DNA of 64,000 bases from Bacteroidales bacterium (GCA_024402135.1 JAKSJN010000003.1:124001-188000); one strand, 5' to 3'; positions 16,431 to 26,507 are shown, numbered from the stretch's first letter. The notes: generated by a model not told the origin, from the sequence alone. A program made the numbers and translations.

Positions 16431-17213
16431 ATGGCAGAAAACAATACTGGAAGCAACACTGGAAAGTGGCTTCTGAAAAACATAGCAGGAGCGGTGGCAT
16501 TCTTCGCAGTGCTTGCATTTGCAGCAATGCTGTTCCTCTCCTTCTTCACCCGTCACGGCAAGACCATCATAGTCCCTGACATGGCCAATGTAAGCATCGA
16601 GCAGGCTGATTCGATGGCCAGATCCGCCGGAATCCGTATCGAGGTTACTGACTCGGTATTCGTACGCAGGATGCAGAAAGGCGCCATATACAGACAGAAT
16701 CCGGCCGCCGGATCCGAAGTCAAGAAGGGACGCCGCGTCATGCTCACCATCAATGCTTTCAACGCCAAGAAGGTCAGCATGCCGAACCTCGTAGGCTACT
16801 CACTCCGCCAGGCACAGGCAGACCTCAATTCCAGAGGCTTGACCATCGGAAAACTCATCTACCAGGAAGACATGGCCACCAACAACGTCCTCGGCCAGCA
16901 GTATCGCGGACGCACCATCGAGCCTGGCACAAGCATCGAGAGCGGATCGGCAGTCGACCTCATCGTTGGCCTTGATGAGCAGACAGGATTCACAAACGTT
17001 CCGAAGGTTGTCGGAATGAAGTACGTCAGGGCGACTGATGCAATCCACAGCCACTCTCTCAACATCCGCCGCTGCGTATTCGACAAGAATATCAAGACAT
17101 ACAGCGACTCGCTTGACGCAGTCGTCACCAGACAGTCTCCTGAGGCTTCACAGGCGCCGATCATCATGGGATCAGAGATTACCCTCTATCTCTCACTCGA
17201 AGACAACAATTAA
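16431..17213 (+). CDS. Membrane-anchored protein with three PASTA domains
   Basis: The 260-residue protein has a short cytoplasmic start, one membrane helix (about 18-40) and three PASTA repeats: about 45-110 (IVPDMANVSIEQADSMARSAG), 113-182 (SMPNLVGYSLRQAQADLNSRG) and 188-258 (VPKVVGMKYVRATDAI). There is no kinase or penicillin-binding domain, so it is a stand-alone PASTA protein facing the periplasm, where peptidoglycan or muropeptide binding is inferred. Its stop codon directly abuts the ATG of the RluD-type gene. The PASTA-rluD pairing is a recurrent order in Bacteroidota. Confidence 0.9.
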   Translation: MAENNTGSNTGKWLLKNIAGAVAFFAVLAFAAMLFLSFFTRHGKTIIVPDMANVSIEQADSMARSAGIRIEVTDSVFVRRMQKGAIYRQNPAAGSEVKKGRRVMLTINAFNAKKVSMPNLVGYSLRQAQADLNSRGLTIGKLIYQEDMATNNVLGQQYRGRTIEPGTSIESGSAVDLIVGLDEQTGFTNVPKVVGMKYVRATDAIHSHSLNIRRCVFDKNIKTYSDSLDAVVTRQSPEASQAPIIMGSEITLYLSLEDNN

Positions 17214-18263
17214 ATGATTGACGAAGAGCTGCTGATAGACGACGAGGAACAGGGAGAATTCGAACATTTCCGCCTCAACATAGACAAGGGACAGACTCCG
17301 ATGCGGCTGGACAAGTACATGGCCACGCATCTGGAGGACACTTCACGTCATCGTATCCAGGTTGCAATCAAGAATGGATACGTCCGCGTCAATGAAAAGG
17401 TCGCAAAAGCAAACCTTATCGTACGCCCGGACGACGTCATCCGCTTCGTCATGCCATACAGGCGCCGCGGCCTGGAGATTCTACCCCAGGACATTCCACT
17501 CAACATCGTATACGAAGATGATGACGTCCTTGTCGTAAACAAGGAGGCAGGCATGGTCGTGCACCCGGGCCACGGTCATTTCGAGGGAACCCTGATCAAC
17601 GCCCTGTCCTTCCACCTTGGAATCTCTCAAGGACCTGAGGCAGAAGACGAACGCATGGGTATCCTGGTACACAGAATCGACAAGGATACATCAGGACTGC
17701 TCGTTGTCGCAAAGAACGACGAAGCACAATTCAAACTGGCACGACAGTTCTTCGAGCACAGCATCGACCGACGTTACAACGCGATAGTCTGGGGAAACCT
17801 CAAAGACGATGAAGGAACAATCACAGGCAACATAGGACGCGACCCGAACGACAGGCTCCGTTTCCGCGTGTACGATGACCCGGAGAAGGGCAAGCACGCA
17901 GTCACTCACTACAAGGTCCTGGAGAGATTCGGATTCGTGACACTTGTGGAATGCAAGCTGGAGACAGGTCGAACACACCAGATCCGCGTTCATATGAACC
18001 ATATCGGACATCCACTGTTCAATGATGAACGATATGACGGAGCCGAAATACGCAAAGGCACGATCTACTCGAAGTACAGACAGTTCATCGAGAACTGCTT
18101 TGCTCTCTGTCCACGCCAGGCTCTTCATGCGAGGACTCTCGGTTTCGTTCATCCCCGGACAGGAAAGTGGATACAGTTCGACTCCCCTCTTCCTGACGAC
18201 ATGACTGCGCTGATCGAGAAATGGCGTAAATATTCCCAGAACATGATTCCCGACAGCGAATAG
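17214..18263 (+). CDS. rluD: RluD-type 23S rRNA pseudouridine synthase
   Basis: The 349-residue enzyme has an N-terminal S4 RNA-binding domain (about 25-85, MRLDKYMATHLEDTSRHRIQ) and an RluA/RluD catalytic domain with the catalytic Asp in HRIDKDTSGLLVVAK (about 150-164). Later blocks LETGRTHQIRVH and ALHARTLGFVHP are also conserved. It converts uridines to pseudouridine in 23S rRNA, probably at the RluD positions. It starts on the base after the PASTA stop codon and ends shortly before a shared terminator. Confidence 0.94.
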   Translation: MIDEELLIDDEEQGEFEHFRLNIDKGQTPMRLDKYMATHLEDTSRHRIQVAIKNGYVRVNEKVAKANLIVRPDDVIRFVMPYRRRGLEILPQDIPLNIVYEDDDVLVVNKEAGMVVHPGHGHFEGTLINALSFHLGISQGPEAEDERMGILVHRIDKDTSGLLVVAKNDEAQFKLARQFFEHSIDRRYNAIVWGNLKDDEGTITGNIGRDPNDRLRFRVYDDPEKGKHAVTHYKVLERFGFVTLVECKLETGRTHQIRVHMNHIGHPLFNDERYDGAEIRKGTIYSKYRQFIENCFALCPRQALHARTLGFVHPRTGKWIQFDSPLPDDMTALIEKWRKYSQNMIPDSE

Positions 18264-18298
18264 ACGGTAAAGCAAAAGTTATTCTTAAAACTGATACG

Positions 18299-18330
18299 AA
18301 AAAAGGCGACCCTTCCGGATCGCCTTTATC
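18299..18330. terminator. Bidirectional terminator between rluD and the TPR gene
   Basis: AAAGGCGA at 18302-18309 pairs with TCGCCTTT at 18320-18327. The minus strand has a six-T tail (18299-18304), making it a good terminator for the TPR gene; the plus strand tail is weaker. Confidence 0.8.
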
Positions 18331-18349
18331 ATTATGGGATGGTTTCAGA

Positions 18350-19660
18350 CTACTCGCCTGCAGCCATCTTGGTGTACTTCTCGTACTTTGCAGCGAAATC
18401 TGCGCTCTCCTCACGGAAACGGTAGCAAGCGTTCTTGAGGTACTCTGCAACACTTGTTCTGATTGCATCGTCCTTGGTAATCTCAACTGCCTTCTCGAAT
18501 GGCTCGATACATCCCTTGAGGTTCTTCTCGAACTCAGCTACGAGCTTCATGTACTTGGCGTCATCATACTCGTTGTTTGCCTGCTCCTGTACCTCTACAG
18601 CCTTGTCATAGAAGAGGATACCCTGACCGATGTATGCGAACTCATATGAAGGGTTCACACCTGCACAATCCTGATAAGCCTTGAGTGCACCGTCGAAATC
18701 GCCGAGCTGCTTGCGGATGTTACCCTCAACATAGTAGAGTGAAGCATTGTTTGGCTCGTTTCTCTTTGCCTCGTTGATGAGCTCGAAGAGACGGTCGGTA
18801 TCCTTGCCGCTCTGCTGATAGTAGTTGATGAGACCGATGAGGATGCTCTGGCTCTGTGGGAATGCCTTGAAGCCCTCCTCAAGAACGTTCTTTGAACCCT
18901 CAGGATCATCGAGACGTGTCATTACGTCAGCGAGCTTTGCGAATGCGTCACCATCAGTTGCATAGTAGCCGAGGTCGATACACTTGCGGAAGAGTTCCTT
19001 CGCCTTGTTGTAGTCGCCACCAGCGTGTGCGGTGAAACCTGCATTGTAGATAGCGTTGGTATCAAGTACGCTGTAAGGTGCGGTACCAGAAGCAGCTACT
19101 GACTTCTCGAAGAGCTTGCTTGCTGCAAGATAGTCACCGAGTGAGTACTGATTGTAAGCCTCGCTGGTGTACTTCTCTGCGATAGTCTTGATAGCTGTGG
19201 TGATGTCCTTGGTCTTTGAACCCTTTGCATCAACCTGAGCAGCCTTTGCATATGCGTTGAGAGCCTTGTCAAGCGCGTCAGCATAAACTGGCTTGGTAAC
19301 ATCGATCATTGCGAGAACGTCACCATCATAGTAATAGTCACATGTTGCGTAAGACTCCTTCACGTAGTCCTTGCCTGCGATATTCACAGTCTCGGTAGAG
19401 AGAGCTTTCTGGCCACGGAGAACGAGTGCGAGTTCTGCCTTGCTGGCACCTACCCATGCTGCGCCCTGAGGTGCTGCATAAGCGTCCATGTAGGTCTGGC
19501 CAAGCTTGAGCCAGGTAGCAACCTTGGTTGCCTTCTTTGCGTTGTCAGCTGCAGCCTGTGCAGTCTCGACAGCTGCCTTAGCAGCGTCCAGGGATTTAAC
19601 CTGGGCATTGGTAACCTGCATTGATGCGAGGATAGCCAAAGCTAAAAAGATCTTTTTCAT
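18350..19660 (-). CDS. Exported tetratricopeptide-repeat protein downstream of gyrA
   Basis: The 436-residue protein has a signal peptide (MKKIFLALAILASMQVTNAQ) and then repeating helical pairs recognisable as TPRs. Examples are YNQYSLGDYLAASKLFEKSV, FTAHAGGDYNKAKELFRKCI, and a run near 310-350 (YYVEGNIRKQLGDFDGALKAYQ begins it). It is expected to act in the periplasm as a protein-interaction scaffold. It lies 21 bases after gyrA in the same orientation, an association I recognise from other Bacteroidota. No enzymatic motif is visible. Codon choice is of the highly expressed type. Confidence 0.88.
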   Translation of the reverse strand: MKKIFLALAILASMQVTNAQVKSLDAAKAAVETAQAAADNAKKATKVATWLKLGQTYMDAYAAPQGAAWVGASKAELALVLRGQKALSTETVNIAGKDYVKESYATCDYYYDGDVLAMIDVTKPVYADALDKALNAYAKAAQVDAKGSKTKDITTAIKTIAEKYTSEAYNQYSLGDYLAASKLFEKSVAASGTAPYSVLDTNAIYNAGFTAHAGGDYNKAKELFRKCIDLGYYATDGDAFAKLADVMTRLDDPEGSKNVLEEGFKAFPQSQSILIGLINYYQQSGKDTDRLFELINEAKRNEPNNASLYYVEGNIRKQLGDFDGALKAYQDCAGVNPSYEFAYIGQGILFYDKAVEVQEQANNEYDDAKYMKLVAEFEKNLKGCIEPFEKAVEITKDDAIRTSVAEYLKNACYRFREESADFAAKYEKYTKMAAGE

Positions 19661-19681
19661 AACTTTTATGGTTAGCGATTA

Positions 19682-22237
19682 TTATTCTTCTGTATTATCG
19701 GCCTGTGGTGCAGCGTTTTCCTCCGGCTGCTGGACAGGTGCTGTGGTTTCTTCGTCTTCCGCCTTCGCGACAACTGAAACTGCTGCTATTGCATCTCCCT
19801 GGCGGAGGTTGATCAGACGGACACCCTGGGTTGCTCTGCCGGCCTCTCTGATATCGGCCACCGCCATGCGGATGGTGAGTCCCGAACGGGTGATGATCAT
19901 CAGGTCATTATCCTCCGTTACGGTCTTTATTGCAACGAGCATGCCAGTCTTGTCGGTGATGTTGATTGTCTTCACTCCCTTGGCGCCGCGGCTGGTAAGA
20001 CGATACTCCTCAGGGTCGGAGCGCTTGCCATATCCATTCTCGCTGACAACCATCACTGTACGTGATGAAGCGTCCTCGGCGTGAGGATCGAGGGAAATCA
20101 TTCCTACAACCTCGTCATCATCCTCGATGTCGATTGCCTTGACACCTGAAGCGTTGCGGCCGAGGGCACGAGCCTGTGCCTCATCGAAGCGGACACAGCG
20201 TCCATTGCGGCCAGCGACCATGATCTCGTGGCTTCCATCGGTAAGGATTGCCTCGAGAAGCTCGTCTCCCTCGCGGATGGTGATGGCGATGATACCCTTC
20301 GAACGGCTGCGCTTGTTTGAATAAGCCTCGAGAGTGGTCTTCTTGATGATGCCACGCTTGGTGATGAGCACGACGTAGTTGTTTGCGATGTACTCAGGAT
20401 CCTCGATGGACTTGGCGGAAACGTAAGCCTTGACTGCATCGCCCTGCTCGATAGAGAGGATGTTCTGGATTGCACGGCCCTTCGAAGACTTGTTGCCCTC
20501 AGGGATCTCGTATACCTTGAGCCTGTAGCAGAGACCGTTCTGAGTGAACAGAAGCAGCGTGCTGTGCATGTTGGTAACGTAGATGTGCTCTATGAAGTCA
20601 GCGTCACGGGTTGCACTTGCCTTGGCTCCGACACCGCCACGTGCCTGTGTACGGAACTCTGCAAGCGGTGTACGCTTGATATATCCGAGATGAGAGATGG
20701 TGATTACAACGTCCTCATCTGCGTAGAAATCCTCCGGATTGAACTCGTCGGCACTGAGAGAAATCTCGGTGCGGCGCTCGTCTGCGTAGCGGGCCTTGAG
20801 TTCCTGGGTCTCCTCCTTGATGATCTTGAGCTGTTCCTCCTCGCTTCCGAGGATCTCGCGGCAGCGTGCGATGAAGATCTCGAGCTCGTCATACTCTGCC
20901 TGGAGCTTGTCCTTCTCGAGTCCGGTGAGCTGACGGAGACGCATCTCGACGATTGCGGCAGCCTGAAGCTCAGAGAAACCGAATGTAGCAGAAAGTGTAT
21001 CCTTTGCCTCGTCGACGCTCTTGGAAGCCTTGATGATGGCGATGATCTCGTCGATCACGTCGATTGCCTTGAGCAGACCTTCGAGAATATGTGCGCGCTT
21101 GAGTGCCTTGTCAAGGTCGAACTTGGTCCTGCGGACAATCACCTGATGGCGGAAGTCCACGAAGCAGGCGATGATCTCCTTGAGGGAGAGGGTTCTCGGA
21201 CGACCGTCGACGAGAGCGACGTTGTTGTATGCGAAGCTTGACTGGAGGGCGGTGTACTTGAACAGGGTGTTCAGTACGACATTCGAGTTGGCGCCCTGCT
21301 TGAGCCTGAAGATGACACGTACACCTTCACGTGAAGACTCATCATTGATGTATGTGATGCCGTCAAGTTTCTTTTCCTCTACCATCTGGCCGATACGCTC
21401 GATCATCTCGCGCTTGTTGACCATGTACGGAATCTCGGTGACAACGATTGTCTCGCGGCCCTTGTCGTCGATCTCGATCTCGGTCTTTGCACGGACCTGG
21501 ACCTTTCCGCGGCCGGTCGTGAACGCATCGATGATGCCCTGACGTCCCTGGACGATACCTCCAGTAGGGAAATCAGGACCCTTGATGTGCTCCATGAGGC
21601 CCTCGACGTCGATGTCCGGATTGTCGATGTACGCACAGATGGCGTCGCAGCACTCTCCGAGGTTATGCGGAGCCATGTTGGTAGCCATACCTACGGCGAT
21701 ACCTGATGATCCGTTGATAAGAAGAAGCGGAGCCTTGGTAGGAAGTACCGTCGGCTCTTCGGTTGTATCGTCGAAGTTCAGCTGGAAGTCCACCGTATCC
21801 TTGTCGAGGTCGGCGAGGACGTCTCCGGTGATCTTCTCAAGCTTTGCCTCTGTATATCGCATCGCAGCCACAGGGTCGCCGTCCATGGAACCGAAGTTTC
21901 CCTGTCCGAAGACGAGAGGATAGCGCTGGTTCCAGTTCTGGGCGAGTCGTGCCATGGCATCGTAAACACTTGAATCTCCGTGCGGATGGTATTTACCGAG
22001 CACGTCTCCGACGATTCTGGCGGACTTACGGGTCTGGCTGCTTGCGCTCAGACCGAGTTCCGACATGCCGTAGAGCACTCTTCTCTGCACAGGTTTAAGA
22101 CCATCCCTGACATCCGGAAGCGCACGGGAAACGATGACCGACATCGAATAGTCGATGTATGCGGTCCTCATCTCCTTGTCTATCTCGACAGGCTCGATGA
22201 TGCCGAGGGGCTGGACTTTATTCATTTCCTCACTCAT
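19682..22237 (-). CDS. gyrA: DNA gyrase subunit A
   Basis: The 851-residue type II topoisomerase subunit has the breakage-reunion domain with catalytic Tyr128 ([10 protein letters not shown]), the quinolone-determining region [10 protein letters not shown] with Ser and Asp at the positions of E. coli Ser83 and Asp87, and a C-terminal beta-pinwheel. The GyrA-box is seen as [10 protein letters not shown] rather than the exact QRRGGKG, so supercoiling versus decatenation preference is worth checking. It ends in an acidic tail. The ATG at 22237 is preferred to an upstream start at 22261, which would lie nearly on the -7 box. Confidence 0.95.
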   Translation of the reverse strand: MSEEMNKVQPLGIIEPVEIDKEMRTAYIDYSMSVIVSRALPDVRDGLKPVQRRVLYGMSELGLSASSQTRKSARIVGDVLGKYHPHGDSSVYDAMARLAQNWNQRYPLVFGQGNFGSMDGDPVAAMRYTEAKLEKITGDVLADLDKDTVDFQLNFDDTTEEPTVLPTKAPLLLINGSSGIAVGMATNMAPHNLGECCDAICAYIDNPDIDVEGLMEHIKGPDFPTGGIVQGRQGIIDAFTTGRGKVQVRAKTEIEIDDKGRETIVVTEIPYMVNKREMIERIGQMVEEKKLDGITYINDESSREGVRVIFRLKQGANSNVVLNTLFKYTALQSSFAYNNVALVDGRPRTLSLKEIIACFVDFRHQVIVRRTKFDLDKALKRAHILEGLLKAIDVIDEIIAIIKASKSVDEAKDTLSATFGFSELQAAAIVEMRLRQLTGLEKDKLQAEYDELEIFIARCREILGSEEEQLKIIKEETQELKARYADERRTEISLSADEFNPEDFYADEDVVITISHLGYIKRTPLAEFRTQARGGVGAKASATRDADFIEHIYVTNMHSTLLLFTQNGLCYRLKVYEIPEGNKSSKGRAIQNILSIEQGDAVKAYVSAKSIEDPEYIANNYVVLITKRGIIKKTTLEAYSNKRSRSKGIIAITIREGDELLEAILTDGSHEIMVAGRNGRCVRFDEAQARALGRNASGVKAIDIEDDDEVVGMISLDPHAEDASSRTVMVVSENGYGKRSDPEEYRLTSRGAKGVKTINITDKTGMLVAIKTVTEDNDLMIITRSGLTIRMAVADIREAGRATQGVRLINLRQGDAIAAVSVVAKAEDEETTAPVQQPEENAAPQADNTEE

Positions 22238-22262
22238 ATAAATCCTTTGATATATAAACACG

Positions 22263-22270
22263 CAAATTTA
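22263..22270 (-). promoter_or_regulatory. -7 box (TAAATTTG) for gyrA
   Basis: An exact TAnnTTTG match on the minus strand, 25 bases before the gyrA ATG; it lies 12 bases from the oppositely oriented box for the Clp gene. Confidence 0.6.
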
Positions 22271-22282
22271 CGCATTTTTTAT

Positions 22283-22290
22283 TAAATTTG
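22283..22290 (+). promoter_or_regulatory. -7 box (TAAATTTG) for the Clp ATPase gene
   Basis: An exact TAnnTTTG match on the plus strand, back to back with the gyrA box; the first ATG of the Clp gene is 28 bases downstream. Confidence 0.6.
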
Positions 22291-22318
22291 TGAGAGTTTA
22301 ACGCTTATTTTGGGCAGG

Positions 22319-24637
22319 ATGAAGATGAAAATTTCCGATGAGCTGAATGCCATCGTCAACTACTCGCGCGAAGAAGCAATGCGCACCGGAAGCTATGGAA
22401 TCGGAGCAGACCACCTGTTCCTCGGACTCCTGCGTCACGGCGACAACGACGCCTGCAGGATACTCGGTTCTCTCGGCATCGACGCCGCCGAAACAAAGGA
22501 TTACCTAGATGGCCATATCTTCAGAAACGCATCCATTCCATACTCCGACATGGACCAGATCGTCTTCTCCCGCGCAGCCCAGAATGCCCTGAACCTGTCC
22601 ATTCTCGAAGCCGGTAGATTCCACCAGGACGAGACTAGAGCCATCCATCTGCTGCTGGCCATAATAAGGATCGAAGGCTGCTTTGCAAAGGATTTCCTCG
22701 CATCGAAATCGATCACATATCCCATCCTCGTGACCGAGATGCAGAAGCTGGGCTTGCTGGACCAGAGAACCATACCTGAAGCCCGTCAGGAGAACCCCGC
22801 ACAGGAAGAGCAGCAGGAACAGCCAGAGGCCGTGGAAGGTGTGGAGTCTTACGGCATGGATCTGACCAAGGCCGCGAGAGAAGGCATCCTCGACCCAGTG
22901 GTAGGCCGCGAGAACGAGATCGGCCGCGTCATCGAGATTCTTGGAAGAAGGAAAAAGAACAGCGCCATGCTCATCGGCGAACCGGGCGTAGGAAAGTCCG
23001 CGATAGCTGAAGGCCTTGCGATAAGGATCGCCTCCGGGAATGTTCCACCTGCCCTCAAGGACAAGAGACTCATATCATTGGACATTGCGTCAGTCGTGGC
23101 TGGAACAAGATATCGCGGAGACTTCGAGAAGAGGCTGAAGGGAATCATCAACGAATTGAAGAACAACCCGGACATCATCCTGTTCATCGACGAATTCCAC
23201 ACGATGGTAGGTGCAGGCGGTGCCCAGGGAAGCCTCGATGCCGCCAACATGCTGAAACCGGCCCTTGCCAGAGGTGAGGTACAGTGCATAGGCGCGACTA
23301 CCCTTAGCGAATTTGCCAAGATTGTGGAAAAGGACGGAGCGCTTGACCGACGGTTCCAGAAAGTCACCGTCGAGCCGGCAGACGTCCATGAAACCATCGA
23401 GATACTGAAGCAGCTCCAGGGGCATTACGAGAAATTCCACGGCATAACATACACCTGCGAAGCCATTGAGGCATGCGCACGTCTTACAGACAGATACGTT
23501 ACGGACCGCGAGCTTCCGGACAAGGCCATAGACGCCATGGACGAAGCCGGTTCGATGGTACGCCTCAACCTCTCCCGCAACCTCAGGAACTCATCGGAGG
23601 TTGACGAGGAGGACATCGCATGCGTCATCTCCAAGACGACTGGAATCCCCGTAAGCAAGGTCGCCCAGAGCGAAAGCCACCGTCTGATGGACATGGGAGA
23701 CAGACTCAAGAAGATGGTCATCGGCCAGGACGAAGCCGTCGACACGGTCGTACGTGCGATACGCCGAGGCCGCGCAGGTCTGAAAGATCCGAACAGACCT
23801 ATCGGCTCCTTCCTGTTCCTCGGTTCCACCGGAATCGGAAAGACCCGCCTGGCAAAATGCCTCGCCGAACTCCTCTTCGACTCTGAAGACAGCATGGTGC
23901 GCATAGACATGTCAGAGTACTCGGAAAAGTTCACCTCGACCAGGCTCATCGGCGCGCCTCCGGGATATGTAGGATTCGAGGAGGGTGGACAGCTGAGTGA
24001 AAAGGTTCGCCGCAAACCGTACTGCGTCGTTCTCCTGGACGAAATAGAGAAAGCCCATCCGGATATATTCAACCTTCTGCTTCAGGTTCTTGACGACGGG
24101 CGCCTTACGGACAGCAACGGCAGGACAGTAAGCTTCCGCAACACCATCCTGATCATGACCTCCAATGTCGGCACCAGGGAGCTCGAGGAATATGGCAACG
24201 GCCTGGGATTCGCGACTGCCGGCAGGGACAAGATCAACGACCGTAAAGGTGTGATCGACAAGGCCCTGCGCAAGGCATTCCCACCGGAGTTCATCAACAG
24301 GATTGACGAAAAGGTCCACTTCCGCAGCCTGGAGAGAAGTGACATGGAGAGAATTCTCGACATCGAGCTCCGCGGGCTCAGGGAGCGCGTGGAAGAAGCA
24401 GGATACCGATTCAGCATCAGCCGCGCCGCAAGCGAGTTCGTAGCCGGAGCCGGTTACGACCCTATCTACGGAGCAAGGCCTTTGAAGAGGGCAATAACGA
24501 GATACGTGGAGGACCCCGTATCCGAACTCATAATCAGCGAGAGGCTGGCCGGGCATATCATTGACGGTGCAGTACTCTGCGTTGGACTCAACAAGGACAA
24601 GACCGACACCAAGGTCACAATAAGAAACAGACCATGA
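22319..24637 (+). CDS. ClpA/ClpC-type AAA+ unfoldase of the Clp protease
   Basis: The product of about 772 residues unfolds substrates for ClpP. It has a Clp N-terminal double-repeat domain (1-145), a first AAA+ module (Walker A GEPGVGKS near 220-227, Walker B LFIDEFH), a short middle segment, and a second AAA+ module (Walker A GSTGIGKT near 501-508) with the ClpB-type C-terminal subdomain. A likely ClpP-docking loop, LGF, sits in NGLGFATAG (about 629). There is no obvious UVR or long coiled middle domain, so its architecture is nearer ClpA than ClpC. The start is ATG at 22319 or 22325; a TTG upstream is less likely. It overlaps the esterase gene by four bases. Confidence 0.93.
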   Translation: MKMKISDELNAIVNYSREEAMRTGSYGIGADHLFLGLLRHGDNDACRILGSLGIDAAETKDYLDGHIFRNASIPYSDMDQIVFSRAAQNALNLSILEAGRFHQDETRAIHLLLAIIRIEGCFAKDFLASKSITYPILVTEMQKLGLLDQRTIPEARQENPAQEEQQEQPEAVEGVESYGMDLTKAAREGILDPVVGRENEIGRVIEILGRRKKNSAMLIGEPGVGKSAIAEGLAIRIASGNVPPALKDKRLISLDIASVVAGTRYRGDFEKRLKGIINELKNNPDIILFIDEFHTMVGAGGAQGSLDAANMLKPALARGEVQCIGATTLSEFAKIVEKDGALDRRFQKVTVEPADVHETIEILKQLQGHYEKFHGITYTCEAIEACARLTDRYVTDRELPDKAIDAMDEAGSMVRLNLSRNLRNSSEVDEEDIACVISKTTGIPVSKVAQSESHRLMDMGDRLKKMVIGQDEAVDTVVRAIRRGRAGLKDPNRPIGSFLFLGSTGIGKTRLAKCLAELLFDSEDSMVRIDMSEYSEKFTSTRLIGAPPGYVGFEEGGQLSEKVRRKPYCVVLLDEIEKAHPDIFNLLLQVLDDGRLTDSNGRTVSFRNTILIMTSNVGTRELEEYGNGLGFATAGRDKINDRKGVIDKALRKAFPPEFINRIDEKVHFRSLERSDMERILDIELRGLRERVEEAGYRFSISRAASEFVAGAGYDPIYGARPLKRAITRYVEDPVSELIISERLAGHIIDGAVLCVGLNKDKTDTKVTIRNRP

Positions 24638-25578
24638 AAAGACTTCTGACAATTATTGCAGCTCTTACCTTTGCTGCAGCCACTTTCACGGCAAAGGCTC
24701 AGTCGATCGAGCCGGCCGGATCATACCTGTTCGCCGAAAAGGACGGACAGGAGCTCTATCTGGACGTCTACGAGCCGGCCCGCGGCAGCCAGACATCCAT
24801 AGACGGGAAAGAGAAACCAACCGTCATCTTTGTATTCGGAGGCGGCTTCAAGGAAGGCCAGCGCGACGCCGCCTATTACTCTCCATGGTTCAAGGCAATG
24901 ACAGACAGAGGTCTCCGCGTCATTTCAATCGACTACAGGCTCGGTCTCAAGGATGCAAAGACAATGGGAGTAAGACAGGCCGACGAACTCCATAAAGCCA
25001 TTCTCATGGCTGTCGAGGACCTGTACAGTGCAACTGCATTCCTGATCGGCAATGCGGAAGAATTCGACGTGGATCCCGAAAACATCGTGATCAGCGGATC
25101 TTCTGCAGGTGCAATCACCGCAATGCAGGCAGAATACGAGATATGCAACAACGGAAGCCTCACATCGATACTTCCCGACGGTTTCCGATATGCCGGTGTG
25201 ATGGCATTCTCCGGAGCTGTCTATTCTGACAGCGGCAAGGTCTCGTACAAAAAGGAGCCATGTCCTATCCTCATGTTTCACGGCGAGGAAGACAGACTTG
25301 TCACTTATAAGCAGATCCGTTTCTTCAGCAAGCACTTCGCAGGTGCTTCATGGCTTGCCAAGCGTTTTGCCAAGAAAGGCTACAACTACAGTTTCTATCA
25401 CTTCCAGAACATTGCCCACGAGGTATGCAACAGCATGCTCCAGAACATCAACGAAGAGATGCATTTCATCGAGAACAATGTAATGAAGGGACAGAAAAGG
25501 ATCGTCGACGCTGCCGTAAACGATCCATCTATCCAGAAGGCGTCCTGGGGCAATTCCGGTCCCAAGGACATCTATTAG
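24634..25578 (+). CDS. Exported alpha/beta-hydrolase (carboxylesterase-like)
   Basis: The 314-residue protein begins with a signal peptide (MKRLLTIIAALTFAAATFTAKAQ). The oxyanion-hole motif FGGGFKEG, the nucleophile elbow GSSAG (about 150-154), an acid candidate in EEDRLV and a histidine in IAHEV make a complete hydrolase triad of the esterase/lipase BD-FAE type. Its substrate is unknown; acetylated or feruloylated glycans are possible for this family. The ATG overlaps the Clp stop (ATGA), an odd pairing of a cytoplasmic unfoldase with a secreted enzyme. Its stop overlaps the convergent phosphorylase stop. Confidence 0.88.
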   Translation: MKRLLTIIAALTFAAATFTAKAQSIEPAGSYLFAEKDGQELYLDVYEPARGSQTSIDGKEKPTVIFVFGGGFKEGQRDAAYYSPWFKAMTDRGLRVISIDYRLGLKDAKTMGVRQADELHKAILMAVEDLYSATAFLIGNAEEFDVDPENIVISGSSAGAITAMQAEYEICNNGSLTSILPDGFRYAGVMAFSGAVYSDSGKVSYKKEPCPILMFHGEEDRLVTYKQIRFFSKHFAGASWLAKRFAKKGYNYSFYHFQNIAHEVCNSMLQNINEEMHFIENNVMKGQKRIVDAAVNDPSIQKASWGNSGPKDIY

Positions 25579-26444
25579 TCAGTCAGCTTCTCAAGCGCAA
25601 GTTCGATAAGCTTGCGTACCTGCGGCTGATAATCGGTATTGCTGTTTTTCAGGTGGCGGTTTGCAATTGCACAGCAGACAGTCGCACTCTCGTGGCCAAG
25701 ATGTGCAGCCAGGCCGTTTATCGCAGAAGCCTCCATCTCGAAATTCGTGATCCTGTAGCCGGCATGACTGAAGCTCTCGAATTTCTCAACCATATCAGGC
25801 ATCGAAAGGCCGACACGCAGGACACGTCCCTGAGGGCCATAGAAACCCGGAGCCGAAATGGTCATTCCCTTTACCGTACAGTCTTCAAAACGGCGTATGA
25901 GTTCCTCCGACGATTTCACGAAATACGGGTCAGGCAGATGCGGGTTCCAACCGACATGTTCCTTGTAGGCCTCCTCGAAATCCGGCAGACAGATATTGTC
26001 CCTGTCCGCATACCAGTTGAGCAGGCCATCGTTACCGATCGAAACATGCGTAAGGATAAAGCTTCCCAGCGGAATGTCAGGCTGAATGGCTCCGGTAGTG
26101 CCGATGCGAAGTATCCTCAAGGTGCGATGGTCCGGCCTCGGTTCACGGGTCTGGAAATCAATGTTGGCAAGAGCATCAAGCTCTGTCATGACGATGTCGA
26201 TATTATCCGTTCCTATGCCTGTTGAAAGCACGGTGATGCGTTTGCCGCGATACTTTCCGGTAACAGACACAAATTCACGTGAAGCATGACGGAATTCCTT
26301 GTCCTCCAGGTATTCTGCCAGGATATCGACTCGGCCCGGGTCGCCGACAAGTATGACGTTATCCGCAAGTTCTTCCGGACGGAGATGAAGGTGGAATACA
26401 GACCCGTCTCCGTTGATGATCAGTTCTGATTCAGCTATTCTCAT
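25575..26444 (-). CDS. Nucleoside phosphorylase, uridine phosphorylase-like
   Basis: The 289-residue cytoplasmic protein belongs to the PNP/UDP phosphorylase superfamily: VILVGDPGRVDILAEYL, LSTGIGTDNIDIVMTEL, ILRIGTTGAIQ and the substrate-site ITNFEMEASAI. It would cleave a nucleoside with phosphate to a base and ribose-1-phosphate in salvage; the sequence is nearest the uridine phosphorylase-like group common in Bacteroidota, but base preference cannot be read reliably. It is a monocistronic gene whose stop overlaps the stop of the convergent esterase gene by four bases. Confidence 0.88.
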   Translation of the reverse strand: MRIAESELIINGDGSVFHLHLRPEELADNVILVGDPGRVDILAEYLEDKEFRHASREFVSVTGKYRGKRITVLSTGIGTDNIDIVMTELDALANIDFQTREPRPDHRTLRILRIGTTGAIQPDIPLGSFILTHVSIGNDGLLNWYADRDNICLPDFEEAYKEHVGWNPHLPDPYFVKSSEELIRRFEDCTVKGMTISAPGFYGPQGRVLRVGLSMPDMVEKFESFSHAGYRITNFEMEASAINGLAAHLGHESATVCCAIANRHLKNSNTDYQPQVRKLIELALEKLTD

Positions 26445-26499
26445 TGTGTTTAGTTTTAGGGTTAGTCTTGAAAAGATAGGAATTCCGTCTCTATTTTCC

Positions 26500-26507
26500 T
26501 AATTTTG
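26500..26507 (+). promoter_or_regulatory. -7 box (TAATTTTG) for the DUF4293 gene
   Basis: An exact TAnnTTTG match on the plus strand, 30 bases before the ATG at 26538. The box lies where a longer TTG-initiated frame would begin, supporting the shorter start. Confidence 0.55.
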
